Source: Nitrosarchaeum sp. (GTDB taxonomy: Archaea > Thermoproteota > Nitrososphaeria > Nitrososphaerales > Nitrosopumilaceae). From it: a stretch of 63,512 nucleotides of DNA. Location: the NCBI GenBank assembly GCA_018334095.1, contig JAGXTE010000054.1:1-63512 (forward strand), given 5' to 3'. The position numbers and the translations under genes were made by a program. Position 1 is the first letter of the stretch. Every line of letters begins with the position of its first letter. Shown here piece by piece: positions 8,063 through 18,050 of this stretch. The notes beneath the pieces were generated by a model. It ran no database searches. It saw only the letters and a list, made by a program, of their open reading frames with translations, and was not told the DNA's origin.

Positions 8063-9802
8063 ATGGAAAAATCTTCAGATGATGTTTCAAACATTCACAA
8101 TAGGTTTTCACTTACATTAATCAATCCAGCATCACATTATTTTTCTCTAGTTGGTTCTTTAGTAATTGCTGCAGTCATTACAGCCATAGTTTATTTCGGA
8201 TATATAGAAACAAATGAAAATTGGTTCAGGATTCCAATGGTAATTGGAGCATTAGCATTATCCCAGTTAATAGATACACGGTTTACTAAGAAAAAAGAAT
8301 ATTCAAAATCACTTCATGCATCTCTTTTTGGAAATATGTTATGGATTGCAGTACTCTTAATGGGATTACTTGCAAGTGTTGTCCTAGTAAAAGAAACATC
8401 GTTATTTTTTGTAACATATGGAATGTTTCTATTTGCAAGTTTCAGAATAGGAATTTTTACAACTACTTTAGGTGCAAGTATCAAAAAAGCTTGGGCAATA
8501 TGCATGGTCCAACCACTTGCCATGTTTTTAGTAATGATACCATATGATATGTGGTATCCAACTCTTACAAATCCTATGGCAGTAGGATTTGGAGCAATAT
8601 TTCTGATAATTGCAAGTGTATGGTCGGTATTAACAGACAGAGCTGGAAGACCTGGGATGGAAAGCACACATAAAACAATACAAGCATACTTGGCATCTCA
8701 AGGTAATGACTTTACAGAGGCTGAAGCAATAATAGAACAACGTTCATTTAAAACAAAAGTATCTACATCTCAAATTAGATTAAGCGCATCAGATGGAAAT
8801 ATGAAATTTAGAATGGTATTACCTGAAATTCATCCAGGCCCATATCATCCAGTAGGCGGAAGTAATATTCCATATTTGATGTACAAAAATTTAGAATCTT
8901 CTGCAATGATCATGCATAGTATTTCAGATCATTCATTAAATCTTCCATCAAAAAATGAAGTTGAAAATTATTTAAAAAATCTAGATACCAGCATAGTAAA
9001 AGAAGAAGGGTTGGTATGCACAGAACCAGTAACAGTTCAAATCAATAAAGCTCGTGTAACGGGTTTACTTTTCGGAAATAATCCATTGTTATTTCTTTCA
9101 TTGTCACCACATGGAATGGAAGATATTCCAAACTATATGAAAAAAGAAATTGAGCAATACGCCAAGAATAGAAACTATGTTAGAACACTGATAGTTGACT
9201 GTCACAATGCAATGGGGGAGGAAATTTCAAAAGAAGATGGGGAAGACATGTTAAAGGCAGCAAAATCTTGTTTGGATTCATTAATTACAAAAGATAGTTA
9301 TCCGATAGAGTTTGGTTATGCAAATTCAGATGGCATGGATGTATGGACTGAAGATTTGGCAATGGGTGGTTTAGGAGTAGTATGTCTAAAAATTAATGAT
9401 AAGAAATTCTTTCTAGGATGGGCAGATGCAAACAATATGGAAAACGGAGTAAGAGAAAAAATAGTCGAGAACTTTGCAAAACAAGGACGCCAACTATTGG
9501 AGATTTGTACCTCAGACACACATTATGCTCCAGTCAAGGCTAGAAACAGAAACGGATACTATCAACTAGGACTAATTACTGGTGCAGATAAACTAACCAA
9601 GTGGTTTTTACAAATTGCATATGAAGCAGAATCAAAAATATCTTCAGCAAAATTTGAAATTTTGGAAAATGAGACAGATGTAAAAGTTATGGGTCAGGGA
9701 ATTTACGAAGATTATTCCAAAGCACTAGACAAATCTTTGAAATTAACAAAAGGGTTTATGATTGGAAGCGTCACATTATTCATAATTACCTTGTTCCTAT
9801 AA
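8063..9802 (+). CDS. DUF2070 family membrane protein
   Basis: 579 residues. Six to seven membrane helices fill roughly 20-195; a large soluble domain (about 200-550) follows, with VLPEIHPGPYHPVGGSNIPY, LSPHGMEDIP and VDCHNAMGEE, and one last membrane helix lies at the C-terminus. The His-rich motifs HPGPYHP and DCHN resemble a metal site in a hydrolase-like fold. The family is archaeal with no established function; linkage to Sec61-beta hints at envelope biogenesis. Confidence 0.88.
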   Translation: MEKSSDDVSNIHNRFSLTLINPASHYFSLVGSLVIAAVITAIVYFGYIETNENWFRIPMVIGALALSQLIDTRFTKKKEYSKSLHASLFGNMLWIAVLLMGLLASVVLVKETSLFFVTYGMFLFASFRIGIFTTTLGASIKKAWAICMVQPLAMFLVMIPYDMWYPTLTNPMAVGFGAIFLIIASVWSVLTDRAGRPGMESTHKTIQAYLASQGNDFTEAEAIIEQRSFKTKVSTSQIRLSASDGNMKFRMVLPEIHPGPYHPVGGSNIPYLMYKNLESSAMIMHSISDHSLNLPSKNEVENYLKNLDTSIVKEEGLVCTEPVTVQINKARVTGLLFGNNPLLFLSLSPHGMEDIPNYMKKEIEQYAKNRNYVRTLIVDCHNAMGEEISKEDGEDMLKAAKSCLDSLITKDSYPIEFGYANSDGMDVWTEDLAMGGLGVVCLKINDKKFFLGWADANNMENGVREKIVENFAKQGRQLLEICTSDTHYAPVKARNRNGYYQLGLITGADKLTKWFLQIAYEAESKISSAKFEILENETDVKVMGQGIYEDYSKALDKSLKLTKGFMIGSVTLFIITLFL

Positions 9803-9825
9803 ACAAAAAATAATTTAATTCAGGG

Positions 9826-9921
9826 CTATTGAAGTTGACAGCCTTCACATTTCTTCATGCTTCGTTCAGAACGTGTCTCTAATTCCAAATGGCATTCTTT
9901 ACAGATTATTCTGTTTCTCAT
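9826..9921 (-). CDS. 31-residue zinc-ribbon miniprotein
   Basis: MRNRIICKECHLELETRSER... carries CxxC (7-10) and a second CEGC pair near the C-terminus, enough to bind one zinc ion. About a third of its residues are charged. It sits alone between DUF2070 and the nuclease-like gene. Tiny zinc proteins of this kind recur in this window. No function can be assigned. Confidence 0.6.
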   Translation of the reverse strand: MRNRIICKECHLELETRSERSMKKCEGCQLQ

Positions 9922-10024
9922 GACCAGTTTACAAGATAAATAAATTTTAATGATTTTATTTATCACATGTCGACTATTAGTTAACATGAATTTAACAAAA
10001 AACAGAGCATGTTAGATTAACTAC

Positions 10025-10669
10025 CTACTCATCCATAGTATTCATCTGATCAAGGTTTCCATAAAATTCATCAATAAATGATGAAAATTGAAAAATAGGA
10101 ACTATAGGGACACGATCTATAAAATCAATTTTATCTTGATACAGAGTTACAATTACAGGTACAGCCATAGCACCAGAAGTTTTAGAAATGTAATGTTTTG
10201 TTCGTTCTATCTGTTTTTTTACTGCAGTCGACAATGCAGAAGAACTGTATCTTTTCCAATGTTTACAATCAATTAGCATTGCAACACCCAAGCGAATACC
10301 AATAACATCTATTTCCATTCTAGGTTTTGTGAGAATGAGATTTTTTATAATTGCAAAGTTTTTTGAGAATAATATCTCAGCAACCAATCCTTCAAAATCT
10401 TTCCAGTCAAGAAGAATAGATATTTCATCAAGAGGACCACCGTTTTTTATCAAATGAATAGCAGCTTTTAGTTTATCACCATCTTCAAAATAATACACAT
10501 CGTCCTGTTTTTTGCCAATTCCAGATTTTACATATCCATCTAAAATGTTCTGTGAATCAACGATGTTTGATTTTATAACTACACTAAAATCCTGTATAGA
10601 TATGCCACCAGGAATAATTCCTTTTAATCCAGATAGCATTATCTGATTGAATTTCATATTATTTTTCAT
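10025..10669 (-). CDS. PD-(D/E)XK nuclease-like (Mrr-type) protein
   Basis: 214 residues. The C-terminal half has the restriction-endonuclease fold signature: DWKDFEGLVAEILF, then MEIDVIGIR (catalytic D), LIDCKHWKR (D-x-K) and a following helix KKQIERTKHYI. The N-terminal 90 residues look helical. It may be a Holliday-junction or Mrr-like DNA-end nuclease or a conserved thaumarchaeal housekeeping enzyme; no methyltransferase partner lies nearby. Confidence 0.75.
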   Translation of the reverse strand: MKNNMKFNQIMLSGLKGIIPGGISIQDFSVVIKSNIVDSQNILDGYVKSGIGKKQDDVYYFEDGDKLKAAIHLIKNGGPLDEISILLDWKDFEGLVAEILFSKNFAIIKNLILTKPRMEIDVIGIRLGVAMLIDCKHWKRYSSSALSTAVKKQIERTKHYISKTSGAMAVPVIVTLYQDKIDFIDRVPIVPIFQFSSFIDEFYGNLDQMNTMDE

Positions 10670-10758
10670 TGATAGTTTAGATGATATAGGTTTTAGGAGA
10701 TTATACTAAATGGGTTATTATGAAATAGGTTTTATTACAACTAATCAAATAAACGGTT

Positions 10759-13215
10759 ATGAAATTATTGCTAGTATTCATACTAGCTCTTGCAATTGTA
10801 TATGTAATCAATAACGAATCATTTGCAGAAAAAAGCACCTATTTTGATTCTGTAAAATTCATCCAATATTTAGACGAAAATACTGCACTTGAAGAAGTTA
10901 GAAATGGGAATTTGGATATTTACTATGATAGAATTTCGTCAGATAGACTAGAAAATCCCAAATCACGAGAAAAATTAGAGGTGTTTGATTCAACAGGGAG
11001 GTCTTATAGTATATTGGTAAATCCTGCCGAATCAATTGAATTCAATCCATTTTCACTTAAAGATATCAGGTTTTCATTAAACTATCTAATAGATAGAAAA
11101 TTGATCGTAAACGAATTGATGGGAGGTTACGGTGCACCAATGATCTCAAACTACAGTCCTTCTGATCCAGAATACCTTACAATAATCAAACAATTAGAGG
11201 CATTCAATTTCAGATACAATCCAGCGTTAGCAGAAGAAATTATTACAAATGCATTAAAAGAAAAAGGGGCAATAAAATCTAATGATAAATGGGAGATTAA
11301 TCAAAAACCAATAGTGATCACAGTTTTCATAAGAAGTGATGATCAAGTTAGAAAATCTATTGGCGAAATATTGGCTTCAGAGTTAGAAAAAATAGGATTC
11401 ACGGTAAAAAAAGACTATGGCGATTTGAATAAAGCGTATGTTGTTGTATATGGTTCCAATCCAGCAGAACTAAAATGGAGTCTATACACAGAGGGGTGGT
11501 CAAGATCAGCATTTGTTAGATATGATTCAGTTGGATTATCGCAGATGTATTCTCCATGGTTCTCAAACATGCCAGGTTCAAACGATCCATCATATTGGAA
11601 TTACAAAAATGATAAACTCGATGAAATAACTCAGAAGATATACACCGGAGATTTTGAATCTGAAGAAGAAAGAGTGCGATTGATTCAAGATGCGGTTGCA
11701 GAAGGAGTAGACCAATCAGTAAGAATTTTCATAGCAAGTAAAATTGATCAGTTTGTAGCAAATGAAAAAATGGAAGGAATTGTAAATGATTTGGGAGCTG
11801 GCGTTCCAAGTAGATTCACACCAATTAATTCAAGAAATGGAGAAAGCGAATTAATTATTGGAGTTAAACAGATCTACCAAGGGTCATGGAATCCAGTCAT
11901 GGGATTAAGTGATGCGTATAGTAGACAGATTTGGGGCATAATTTCAGATCCAATCACATTCAAACATCCATTTACTGGGAAAACATTTCCAGTAAGAGCT
12001 GAGTGGAACGTAGAAACTGCAGGACCTAACGGAAAATTAATTCTACCAGAGGATGCAATCATGTGGGATCCTATCACACATCAATGGAAGAAAGTAGATC
12101 AAGGAACTCAAGCAACAAGCAAAGTCAGATATGATTTAAAGTTTAGCAATTGGCACAATGGTCAAAAAATGGATATGAAAGATATTTTGTATTCATTGTA
12201 TTTCGTAATGGAGTGGGGAGTTCAGACAGATGAAAACGATAAAACCTATGATGTAGAATTCACATCCATTGCATCACAATCTGTAAAAACAATTATCGGA
12301 ATAGAAGTGATTGATGATGATACAATTGAGGTGTATGTAGATTACTGGCATTTTGATAATGACGAAATTGCAGAATGGGCCTCATTATGGAGTTCTATGC
12401 CATGGGAGATTTCAGCAGCTATGGAACAAGCAGTATTAGATGGAAAAGTTTCATTTTCAAGATCTGGAGCAATTAATAAAAATGTGAATTGGATTTCTCT
12501 GATAATTCCTAATGATGCTCAAACGGTACAAAGTTATTTGAATGAATTTAGTAAAAAGAAATACATTCCAAATTCATTAAAAATATTTGAAAAAGACATC
12601 AAATACTTTGATGAGAGATACAGGACATCATCGGAGTGGGTCAAATCGCATAACCATGCAGTGATTAGCAATGGACCATTTTATCTCAGTGCATACTCAC
12701 CTGAATCAAGAACAATAATTGTAAATGCTTTTGATGATCAGACATATCCTTTCAAGCTTGGACATTGGTCAGAATTTGAAAAAACAGAGTTTCCAAAAAT
12801 AACAAACATAAATTTACCAAATATAATTCAAAAAGGAGCACAATTAGAGATTGATGTAGATACAAAAAAAGCAGACTCTATTCTTTATTTTTTGACTGAC
12901 AGTAGCAATAATTCAATATCAGAATTAATTAGCATAGATAACAATTCCGTTAAAATTATAATCGATCCTGAAAAAATTAAAGAATTAGGAGTAGGTGCCA
13001 AAGATTTAAAGATATTTGCAATTTCAAATTCAGTGTTAAAGCCAGATTACTATTCATCTAGTTTCTTAATAGTTGAAAACAATGGAGAGTTACCTGATCT
13101 TAATCAAGACAATATAGAATACAATCAAAATAATTCATTTGAATTTGCATGGCTACTTGCTCTCACAATAATTGGCATCATCACTACAATTTACATTAAG
13201 AAAAGAAAGAAATGA
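10759..13215 (+). CDS. ABC transporter substrate-binding protein, family 5 (peptide/nickel type)
   Basis: 818 residues, longer than bacterial DppA/OppA. A signal peptide (1-23, ending SFAEKS) is followed by SBP_bac_5-type segments (FSLKDIRFSLNYLIDRKLIVNEL; DMKDILYSLYFVMEWGV; ISNGPFYLSAYSPES), a C-terminal beta domain and one membrane helix (about 792-812) ending KKRKK. This archaeal lipid-free anchor keeps the receptor outside. No permease or ATPase genes are adjacent, so the substrate is open; oligopeptide is the default guess. Confidence 0.82.
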   Translation: MKLLLVFILALAIVYVINNESFAEKSTYFDSVKFIQYLDENTALEEVRNGNLDIYYDRISSDRLENPKSREKLEVFDSTGRSYSILVNPAESIEFNPFSLKDIRFSLNYLIDRKLIVNELMGGYGAPMISNYSPSDPEYLTIIKQLEAFNFRYNPALAEEIITNALKEKGAIKSNDKWEINQKPIVITVFIRSDDQVRKSIGEILASELEKIGFTVKKDYGDLNKAYVVVYGSNPAELKWSLYTEGWSRSAFVRYDSVGLSQMYSPWFSNMPGSNDPSYWNYKNDKLDEITQKIYTGDFESEEERVRLIQDAVAEGVDQSVRIFIASKIDQFVANEKMEGIVNDLGAGVPSRFTPINSRNGESELIIGVKQIYQGSWNPVMGLSDAYSRQIWGIISDPITFKHPFTGKTFPVRAEWNVETAGPNGKLILPEDAIMWDPITHQWKKVDQGTQATSKVRYDLKFSNWHNGQKMDMKDILYSLYFVMEWGVQTDENDKTYDVEFTSIASQSVKTIIGIEVIDDDTIEVYVDYWHFDNDEIAEWASLWSSMPWEISAAMEQAVLDGKVSFSRSGAINKNVNWISLIIPNDAQTVQSYLNEFSKKKYIPNSLKIFEKDIKYFDERYRTSSEWVKSHNHAVISNGPFYLSAYSPESRTIIVNAFDDQTYPFKLGHWSEFEKTEFPKITNINLPNIIQKGAQLEIDVDTKKADSILYFLTDSSNNSISELISIDNNSVKIIIDPEKIKELGVGAKDLKIFAISNSVLKPDYYSSSFLIVENNGELPDLNQDNIEYNQNNSFEFAWLLALTIIGIITTIYIKKRKK

Positions 13216-13216
13216 A

Positions 13217-13711
13217 TTATTCAGATAATCCATATTCTTTTAAAATAATATCAATTTGATCTTCAGATTCCAATTTAGAATATTCGTTTAGGAGATTTTG
13301 ATTTAAATCATAAAATGTATGTCCCCACTTGAATTTATCAAGTATTGCAAGTGCATCATCTTTAAAACCCAAAATAAATAATGATGCAGCTAATGCCTCA
13401 GCAGTAGTAAGTTTATTGAGCTTTGCATAATTAACAGGATTACCTGCTAGTAACGGTGGGAGTTTTCTAGTAATTCCACTAAATTTTTTTGAAAATGCTT
13501 GATCAGCCAGAGTCCATGAACAATCAATTCCAACTATTGAATTTATCAAAGATTTGTCTTTAGGTAAAAGAGTTTTTTCAGAAAAAGGATCCAAAACCAG
13601 TCCTTTATTTCCAATTTTTTTAATGCTTTTTGCAATTCCAAATTTTACCATTTTTGCAGCTGTACATTTTTTTGGATCATCCTGATAAAACATCAAAACT
13701 TGGAGATTCAT
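13217..13711 (-). CDS. tsr3: rRNA aminocarboxypropyltransferase Tsr3
   Basis: Transfers the 3-amino-3-carboxypropyl group of SAM to a small-subunit rRNA pseudouridine-derived base. The 164-residue protein has the family motifs DPKKCTAAKMVKFG, LVLDPFSEKTLLPKD, GIDCSWTLA and RKLPPLLAGNPVNYAKLNKL followed by TTAEALAASL. The gene converges on the ABC substrate-binding gene, with stop codons 1 nt apart. Confidence 0.92.
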   Translation of the reverse strand: MNLQVLMFYQDDPKKCTAAKMVKFGIAKSIKKIGNKGLVLDPFSEKTLLPKDKSLINSIVGIDCSWTLADQAFSKKFSGITRKLPPLLAGNPVNYAKLNKLTTAEALAASLFILGFKDDALAILDKFKWGHTFYDLNQNLLNEYSKLESEDQIDIILKEYGLSE

Positions 13712-13744
13712 CTATTAAAATATGAAATGAATGGTATTTTGAAC

Positions 13745-16700
13745 TTACTCTACCATTTTGTAATTAATCTTGTAGTAAAATCTCGATGTTTGGTCTTCTT
13801 TAACTACATCCACATTCCAATTTGCATTTGGTAAAAATTCATCTGAAGATACAGGAAGGATGTCAAATTTCTCAAGATAGACATCGGGACCACTGTATCG
13901 GATGTTTAATTCAATTCCATCTACAGATACTACATCATAGATTTGTCCAGGTTTTCTAGTAGAATCCCGTACAAGACAATCGACTTCTTGACCTATAATA
14001 CAAATTCCAGATTCAGATGTAATTCTCAGATTCACATAAGATTGATCAACTTTTGATGAAAGTAGTGAGCCAGACAATACACGTGGAAATGCCTGATTGT
14101 CATCAACAGTTTTTTCATTTGTAATTATAGATATTTTATCCTCGGAAATTCGGTTCACCTTATCAATTAAGGTTGATGGGACTTTTACAGGTTCAACAAT
14201 AACTGGCTTCTCTATAACATTAAACATTATAGATTTTGTTTCAAATCCAGCACCTACTGTAATTTCATATGAACCGATACTTGAAGGAGTGTCAGAAATT
14301 GTAATTTGATGTGAAAATGAACCAGACGAGCTTGGTCGAATTGTGGTCACTGGACCTACATGTTTACCACAATAAAATGTACCACATGTTATCTCACCTT
14401 CTTTTTTCTGAATCACACTAACATCAAATTTTTCAAGATAAATTAGCTTGTTTGGTTTACCAGAAACAGTTACAATATCTCCAGGATAGTAATTGGATTT
14501 ATCAGTAGCAAGTAAAAGGGATAATTTGTCAGTAGAACCAAAAGAAAAATCATTTGCAACTGTAAAAATAGATTCTGATTGCTTTCCTGAATATAGTGCT
14601 TTAATTTTATACTCACCTTCTTTGAAAACGGTTACTGGTAATTCAAACGAGGTTTGAAAGTTTCCTCCCTGATCAGGATAAACAGATGCCTCACTGATTT
14701 GTTTGAAAGGAGTCTTGTTGTCAAGTACACGTATGGTTACTCTGTCTGGAACTACTAATCCTTCAGAGCCTTGATCTCGTTTAATGATATTTCCAATTAC
14801 CTTTAATTTCTCTCCAGCTTTGTAAAGAGATTTCTCAGTTGTAACATATACTGGAGCCAATGCCAAAGAGTCATTTGCAGGATCAGATGAAACTTTGAAG
14901 AATACATCAGTACCAGCAGATGCAGTAGATGCTCTAATTTTGTAAATTCCATAATTAGTTTTCACTACAGAACGATCATCTGTTTTTATGGTAAGAGGCT
15001 TTTCTGCGATAGGAGTCATCCATGACCAAGAAAATCTTTGATTATCAACCGTAGCACCTGAATTTATTATACTTCCATCAGGTTTTGTGAGTGAAATAGT
15101 CACAGAACTAGCCCCTGTAGGAGGAAGAATTCCAGTTAAAACGACGTGTTCACCTAATCCATAAATTTGCTTATCTAGAGAAATTAATGCATTGTTAGAT
15201 AATTTCAAAGGGTCTACAATTCCAACGGAAGTGGAAGTTTTCAACCCACGGTATTCAGCTTTAATCTTGTAATTTCCTTCAGCAAATGCATTTTTTAAAA
15301 CTTTTGTTTGAACTGAAAATTTTCCAGAAGGTTCAGGGGTTGCAGTAAATTCGTAGGCAACAACCAATCCATTATTCAATCTAGTTTTAGCATTAGGTGC
15401 CTGCGCAACAATTTCTAAAGGACGTCCATCCTCATGAGATATTGAAATTGCTACTGAAGCTGTTTGATAAGTTGAACTAGATGCAGGATTTTTAATATAA
15501 CCGCTAATTGTCATGGTATCACCTAAATTATAGATCAATTTGTCTGTGGAAATTGAAATTGGATTACTACTTACAATAAAGTCATCTGGATTTACTACAG
15601 CATGAATTGTCTTGGAGGCGGATCCAAGACTTTGCGATACAGAGATTTTGTAATCTCCTAATCGAACATCGCTATCGGGAATTTTGAAAGAATATGAGAA
15701 GGTTCCGTCACCAGATATTTTTATTGTATCTAATATTTTAAAACCAGAATTACCTCCGCCAAGAGCAGTAGTAGCAAGTGCTGCATTTCTGGTTTGTAGT
15801 ATTTCTAGATTCATAAATTGAACCCACACGCTGTTTAGTCTACCAGTAATAGTAACGGTTTCACCTAAAGCATATGCATCTTTGTCTGTCCATATCGAAA
15901 TTGCTTTTGCCTCTTTGATGTCTTTGACTACTTCAAAAAATGCAAGTGATGATTTATCAAAATATTCGGCAGTGATTTGATATGTACCAAATGCTGGATT
16001 CACAGGAGTAATATACACATTTGTTGAGAATTTACCATCAGTAGGATACAAACTTCCTGTTGAAATTATTTTTCCATTAGGATCCTTGATGTTAAATTTC
16101 AAGCCTTCAAATGGAATTGCCTCCGTAGTAATGCCTGTCAAAGACAGAGTATCTCCTGGAAGATATTGTGATTTATCAGTGGCAATACTAAGAGTATTGC
16201 TTTTTACAACAATGTCTGGAAGTACCTCATCCCCTACAGTAAAGCTTGTTTGAGAAGTTGCTCCACCATAAGTAACTGAAACCAAGTAAACTCCGTTGTT
16301 AATACCAAGAACTTGTTGAAGATTCAACGAAGTCTTATAATTCAAATTAAGATCAGGATAAAGTGAAATTGTTTTATCATATTTAGGACCGGTTATTTTT
16401 ATAGATATTTCATCAGCATGGAAATATGGAGCGGTGATGAATACTTGTTTTGAGATTTTTCCGGTAATGGTTGCAGTTTCACCAAACAGATATGATTCCT
16501 TATCAGTAGATACAGTTACTGTGACGTCTGTTTTTGTTTCAGTGCTAGTTACCTTTCCATTGGATGAACCCGCTGTAGGAATTGCAAACTTCCAGTCGTT
16601 AGAATTATCCAAGTCAAATCCATCATAGATTCGCTGCCAAGAAGTTAAATCATTTTTAGGATCAGATAATAACGGAGTTTTATCTATAACAACTCCATTC

Positions 16701-17041
16701 TTGTCTTTTAGTTCTACTAATTCATTAGAGTCAGCAAACCACAAACTTTGATATGAAAATGTAAGATACTTGCCAGGTTCAATAAAAGTACCAGATGAAA
16801 TAGTCATTGTCTTTTTCAATGCGGTAGTTGAAGCAATCTGCCAACCGCTTATATCAATTTTAGAAGTTGTTGGATTGTAAAGTTCAACCCATTCTAAAAC
16901 GGATTTAGAATCATCGCCTGGAGGATTAATATCGATTTCATTTATCACAACATGGTTAGTAGATTGAGCACTTGCTGTAACTGCCAAACCACCAAGTAGC
17001 AAAATGGAAAATAAAACTAGAATATTTTTCATGTTGTCCAA
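13745..17041 (-). CDS. Giant secreted surface protein: lamin-tail domain plus tandem Ig-like repeats
   Basis: 1098 residues. Signal peptide (about 1-25, ending TASAQ); lamin-tail domain at about 28-150 (VVINEIDINPPGDD, EWVELYNPT, DISGWQI); then seven to eight Ig-like/MG2-type repeats, each opening with a variant of TDK..Y..G....ITG. No transmembrane anchor is seen at the C-terminus. Cell-surface or S-layer-associated adhesion is plausible but inferred. GG-rich loops occur in repeat 4. The gene is monocistronic. Confidence 0.8.
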   Translation of the reverse strand: MDNMKNILVLFSILLLGGLAVTASAQSTNHVVINEIDINPPGDDSKSVLEWVELYNPTTSKIDISGWQIASTTALKKTMTISSGTFIEPGKYLTFSYQSLWFADSNELVELKDKNGVVIDKTPLLSDPKNDLTSWQRIYDGFDLDNSNDWKFAIPTAGSSNGKVTSTETKTDVTVTVSTDKESYLFGETATITGKISKQVFITAPYFHADEISIKITGPKYDKTISLYPDLNLNYKTSLNLQQVLGINNGVYLVSVTYGGATSQTSFTVGDEVLPDIVVKSNTLSIATDKSQYLPGDTLSLTGITTEAIPFEGLKFNIKDPNGKIISTGSLYPTDGKFSTNVYITPVNPAFGTYQITAEYFDKSSLAFFEVVKDIKEAKAISIWTDKDAYALGETVTITGRLNSVWVQFMNLEILQTRNAALATTALGGGNSGFKILDTIKISGDGTFSYSFKIPDSDVRLGDYKISVSQSLGSASKTIHAVVNPDDFIVSSNPISISTDKLIYNLGDTMTISGYIKNPASSSTYQTASVAISISHEDGRPLEIVAQAPNAKTRLNNGLVVAYEFTATPEPSGKFSVQTKVLKNAFAEGNYKIKAEYRGLKTSTSVGIVDPLKLSNNALISLDKQIYGLGEHVVLTGILPPTGASSVTISLTKPDGSIINSGATVDNQRFSWSWMTPIAEKPLTIKTDDRSVVKTNYGIYKIRASTASAGTDVFFKVSSDPANDSLALAPVYVTTEKSLYKAGEKLKVIGNIIKRDQGSEGLVVPDRVTIRVLDNKTPFKQISEASVYPDQGGNFQTSFELPVTVFKEGEYKIKALYSGKQSESIFTVANDFSFGSTDKLSLLLATDKSNYYPGDIVTVSGKPNKLIYLEKFDVSVIQKKEGEITCGTFYCGKHVGPVTTIRPSSSGSFSHQITISDTPSSIGSYEITVGAGFETKSIMFNVIEKPVIVEPVKVPSTLIDKVNRISEDKISIITNEKTVDDNQAFPRVLSGSLLSSKVDQSYVNLRITSESGICIIGQEVDCLVRDSTRKPGQIYDVVSVDGIELNIRYSGPDVYLEKFDILPVSSDEFLPNANWNVDVVKEDQTSRFYYKINYKMVE

Positions 17042-17167
17042 TATAGGGTGCCCAATAGCCTCATTTTAGAATTGAATTGAGCAAAAGTTGAGCTAGTTGT
17101 GAAAGTCATATATCTTAAAATCATCGCAAAATATTGTATTTTTATCGTTTTAAGTGATACGTAGAAG

Positions 17168-17413
17168 TTATTCTCCTACAGAGTCACAATTTGGGCATTT
17201 TTTATCAAATATGGAAGAACCACACTCAGCACAAATGCCTTCGCCTACATCTTTCTTGATTGCTTTTTTCCTATTAGCCACATAGAATTTGATTCCAAAA
17301 TACATTGCAATGACAATGAAAGCAGCATAAAACGGAGCCATAAAAGGAATCAAACCTAGCATGAAAAAGAAAAGACCAACTATCAGAATGATATCACGTT
17401 TTTCAAAATTCAA
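17168..17413 (-). CDS. Small membrane protein with C-terminal zinc ribbon
   Basis: 81 residues: two membrane helices (about 9-45), a basic loop NRKKAIKKD, and a C-terminal zinc ribbon ECAECGSSIFDKKCPNC (CxxC...CxxC). This resembles the zinc_ribbon_2 membrane proteins common in archaea. Function unknown. Confidence 0.75.
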   Translation of the reverse strand: MNFEKRDIILIVGLFFFMLGLIPFMAPFYAAFIVIAMYFGIKFYVANRKKAIKKDVGEGICAECGSSIFDKKCPNCDSVGE

Positions 17414-17447
17414 TAAAATTAAAACAAATCATAATTGATAAAAACAT

Positions 17448-17516
17448 GCCGGAGCTCAGAGCGATTAATTTTACTTCATATCAGTTCATTACTCTAACTC
17501 TTCCTCATTGCTCGGC
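17448..17516 (-). ncRNA. Candidate C/D-box sRNA
   Basis: Read on the minus strand, GCCGAGC (5') and GCTCCGGC (3') can pair to close the molecule. Between them lie ATGAGGA (C box with one mismatch to RTGATGA), CTGA (D'), ATGAAGT (a weak C') and CTGA (D), with candidate guide stretches of about 17 and 13 nt. It would be a 2'-O-methylation guide. The C' box is poor and the D'-C' gap only 1 nt, so this is tentative. Confidence 0.4.
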
Positions 17517-17557
17517 GATAAATTTAGAATGTTAATTGATAATAAGATAATGATTAG

Positions 17558-17634
17558 TGGTGGGATCGGCGTGATTTGAACACACGACCTCTGCGTCCCA
17601 AACGCAGAATCATACCAAGCTAGACCACGATCCC
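17558..17634 (-). tRNA. tRNA-Pro (anticodon TGG), CCA encoded
   Basis: The acceptor stem GGGATCG/CGATCCC closes a cloverleaf with anticodon stem CTGCG/CGCAG and loop TTTGGGA, giving anticodon TGG for proline. The T loop TTCAAAT and a normal D arm are present. The discriminator A is followed by genomically encoded CCA (17560-17558). No intron is seen. A minus-strand AT-rich promoter element lies just upstream. Confidence 0.93.
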
Positions 17635-17846
17635 AGTGAATCCCCAAAGTCGCCCAATTTAAGCTTGACAGATATTAAATTGACTAAATTTTAAAGTTAA
17701 GTTAGTGCCATTTTTGGCAATTTAAAAGAATAGCATCCTCAATGTATTCAATTGGTTAAATTACGACTAAAATGAATTGAAGAATCTATTATTTCCTTAA
17801 ATTTGATTCAATGGAGGTAGGAAAATAAAAAAAGAGGGGGGATGTA

Positions 17847-18050
17847 TTAAGAAACAATACATGTATTCCATGTCTTATGATGTCGTTTACTTTGCCTTAG
17901 AACTTGATTGCAACAGTCGCACCTGAATGAACCAGTTACAAAGTACTTATCACATGTTCTACAGAATCTCTGACCACTTGCATAGCCTTTTCTGTATTGT
18001 GATTCTTTGTAACAGTCCATATCACAAATTCCCTTACAAACCCAACTCAT
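17847..18050 (-). CDS. CKGIC-type small zinc protein, copy 1
   Basis: 67 residues starting MSWVCKGICDMDCYKES. The pattern CKGIC...G.[RK][YF]C..C.KYF.....C.CC...LR.SK recurs in two other proteins of this window (starts 25371 and 52521). Eight or more cysteines suggest two zinc sites. The ATG at 18050 matches the family N-terminus and overlaps the end of the upstream ATPase gene by 17 nt, so it is the last gene of that operon. Function unknown. Confidence 0.7.
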   Translation of the reverse strand: MSWVCKGICDMDCYKESQYRKGYASGQRFCRTCDKYFVTGSFRCDCCNQVLRQSKRHHKTWNTCIVS

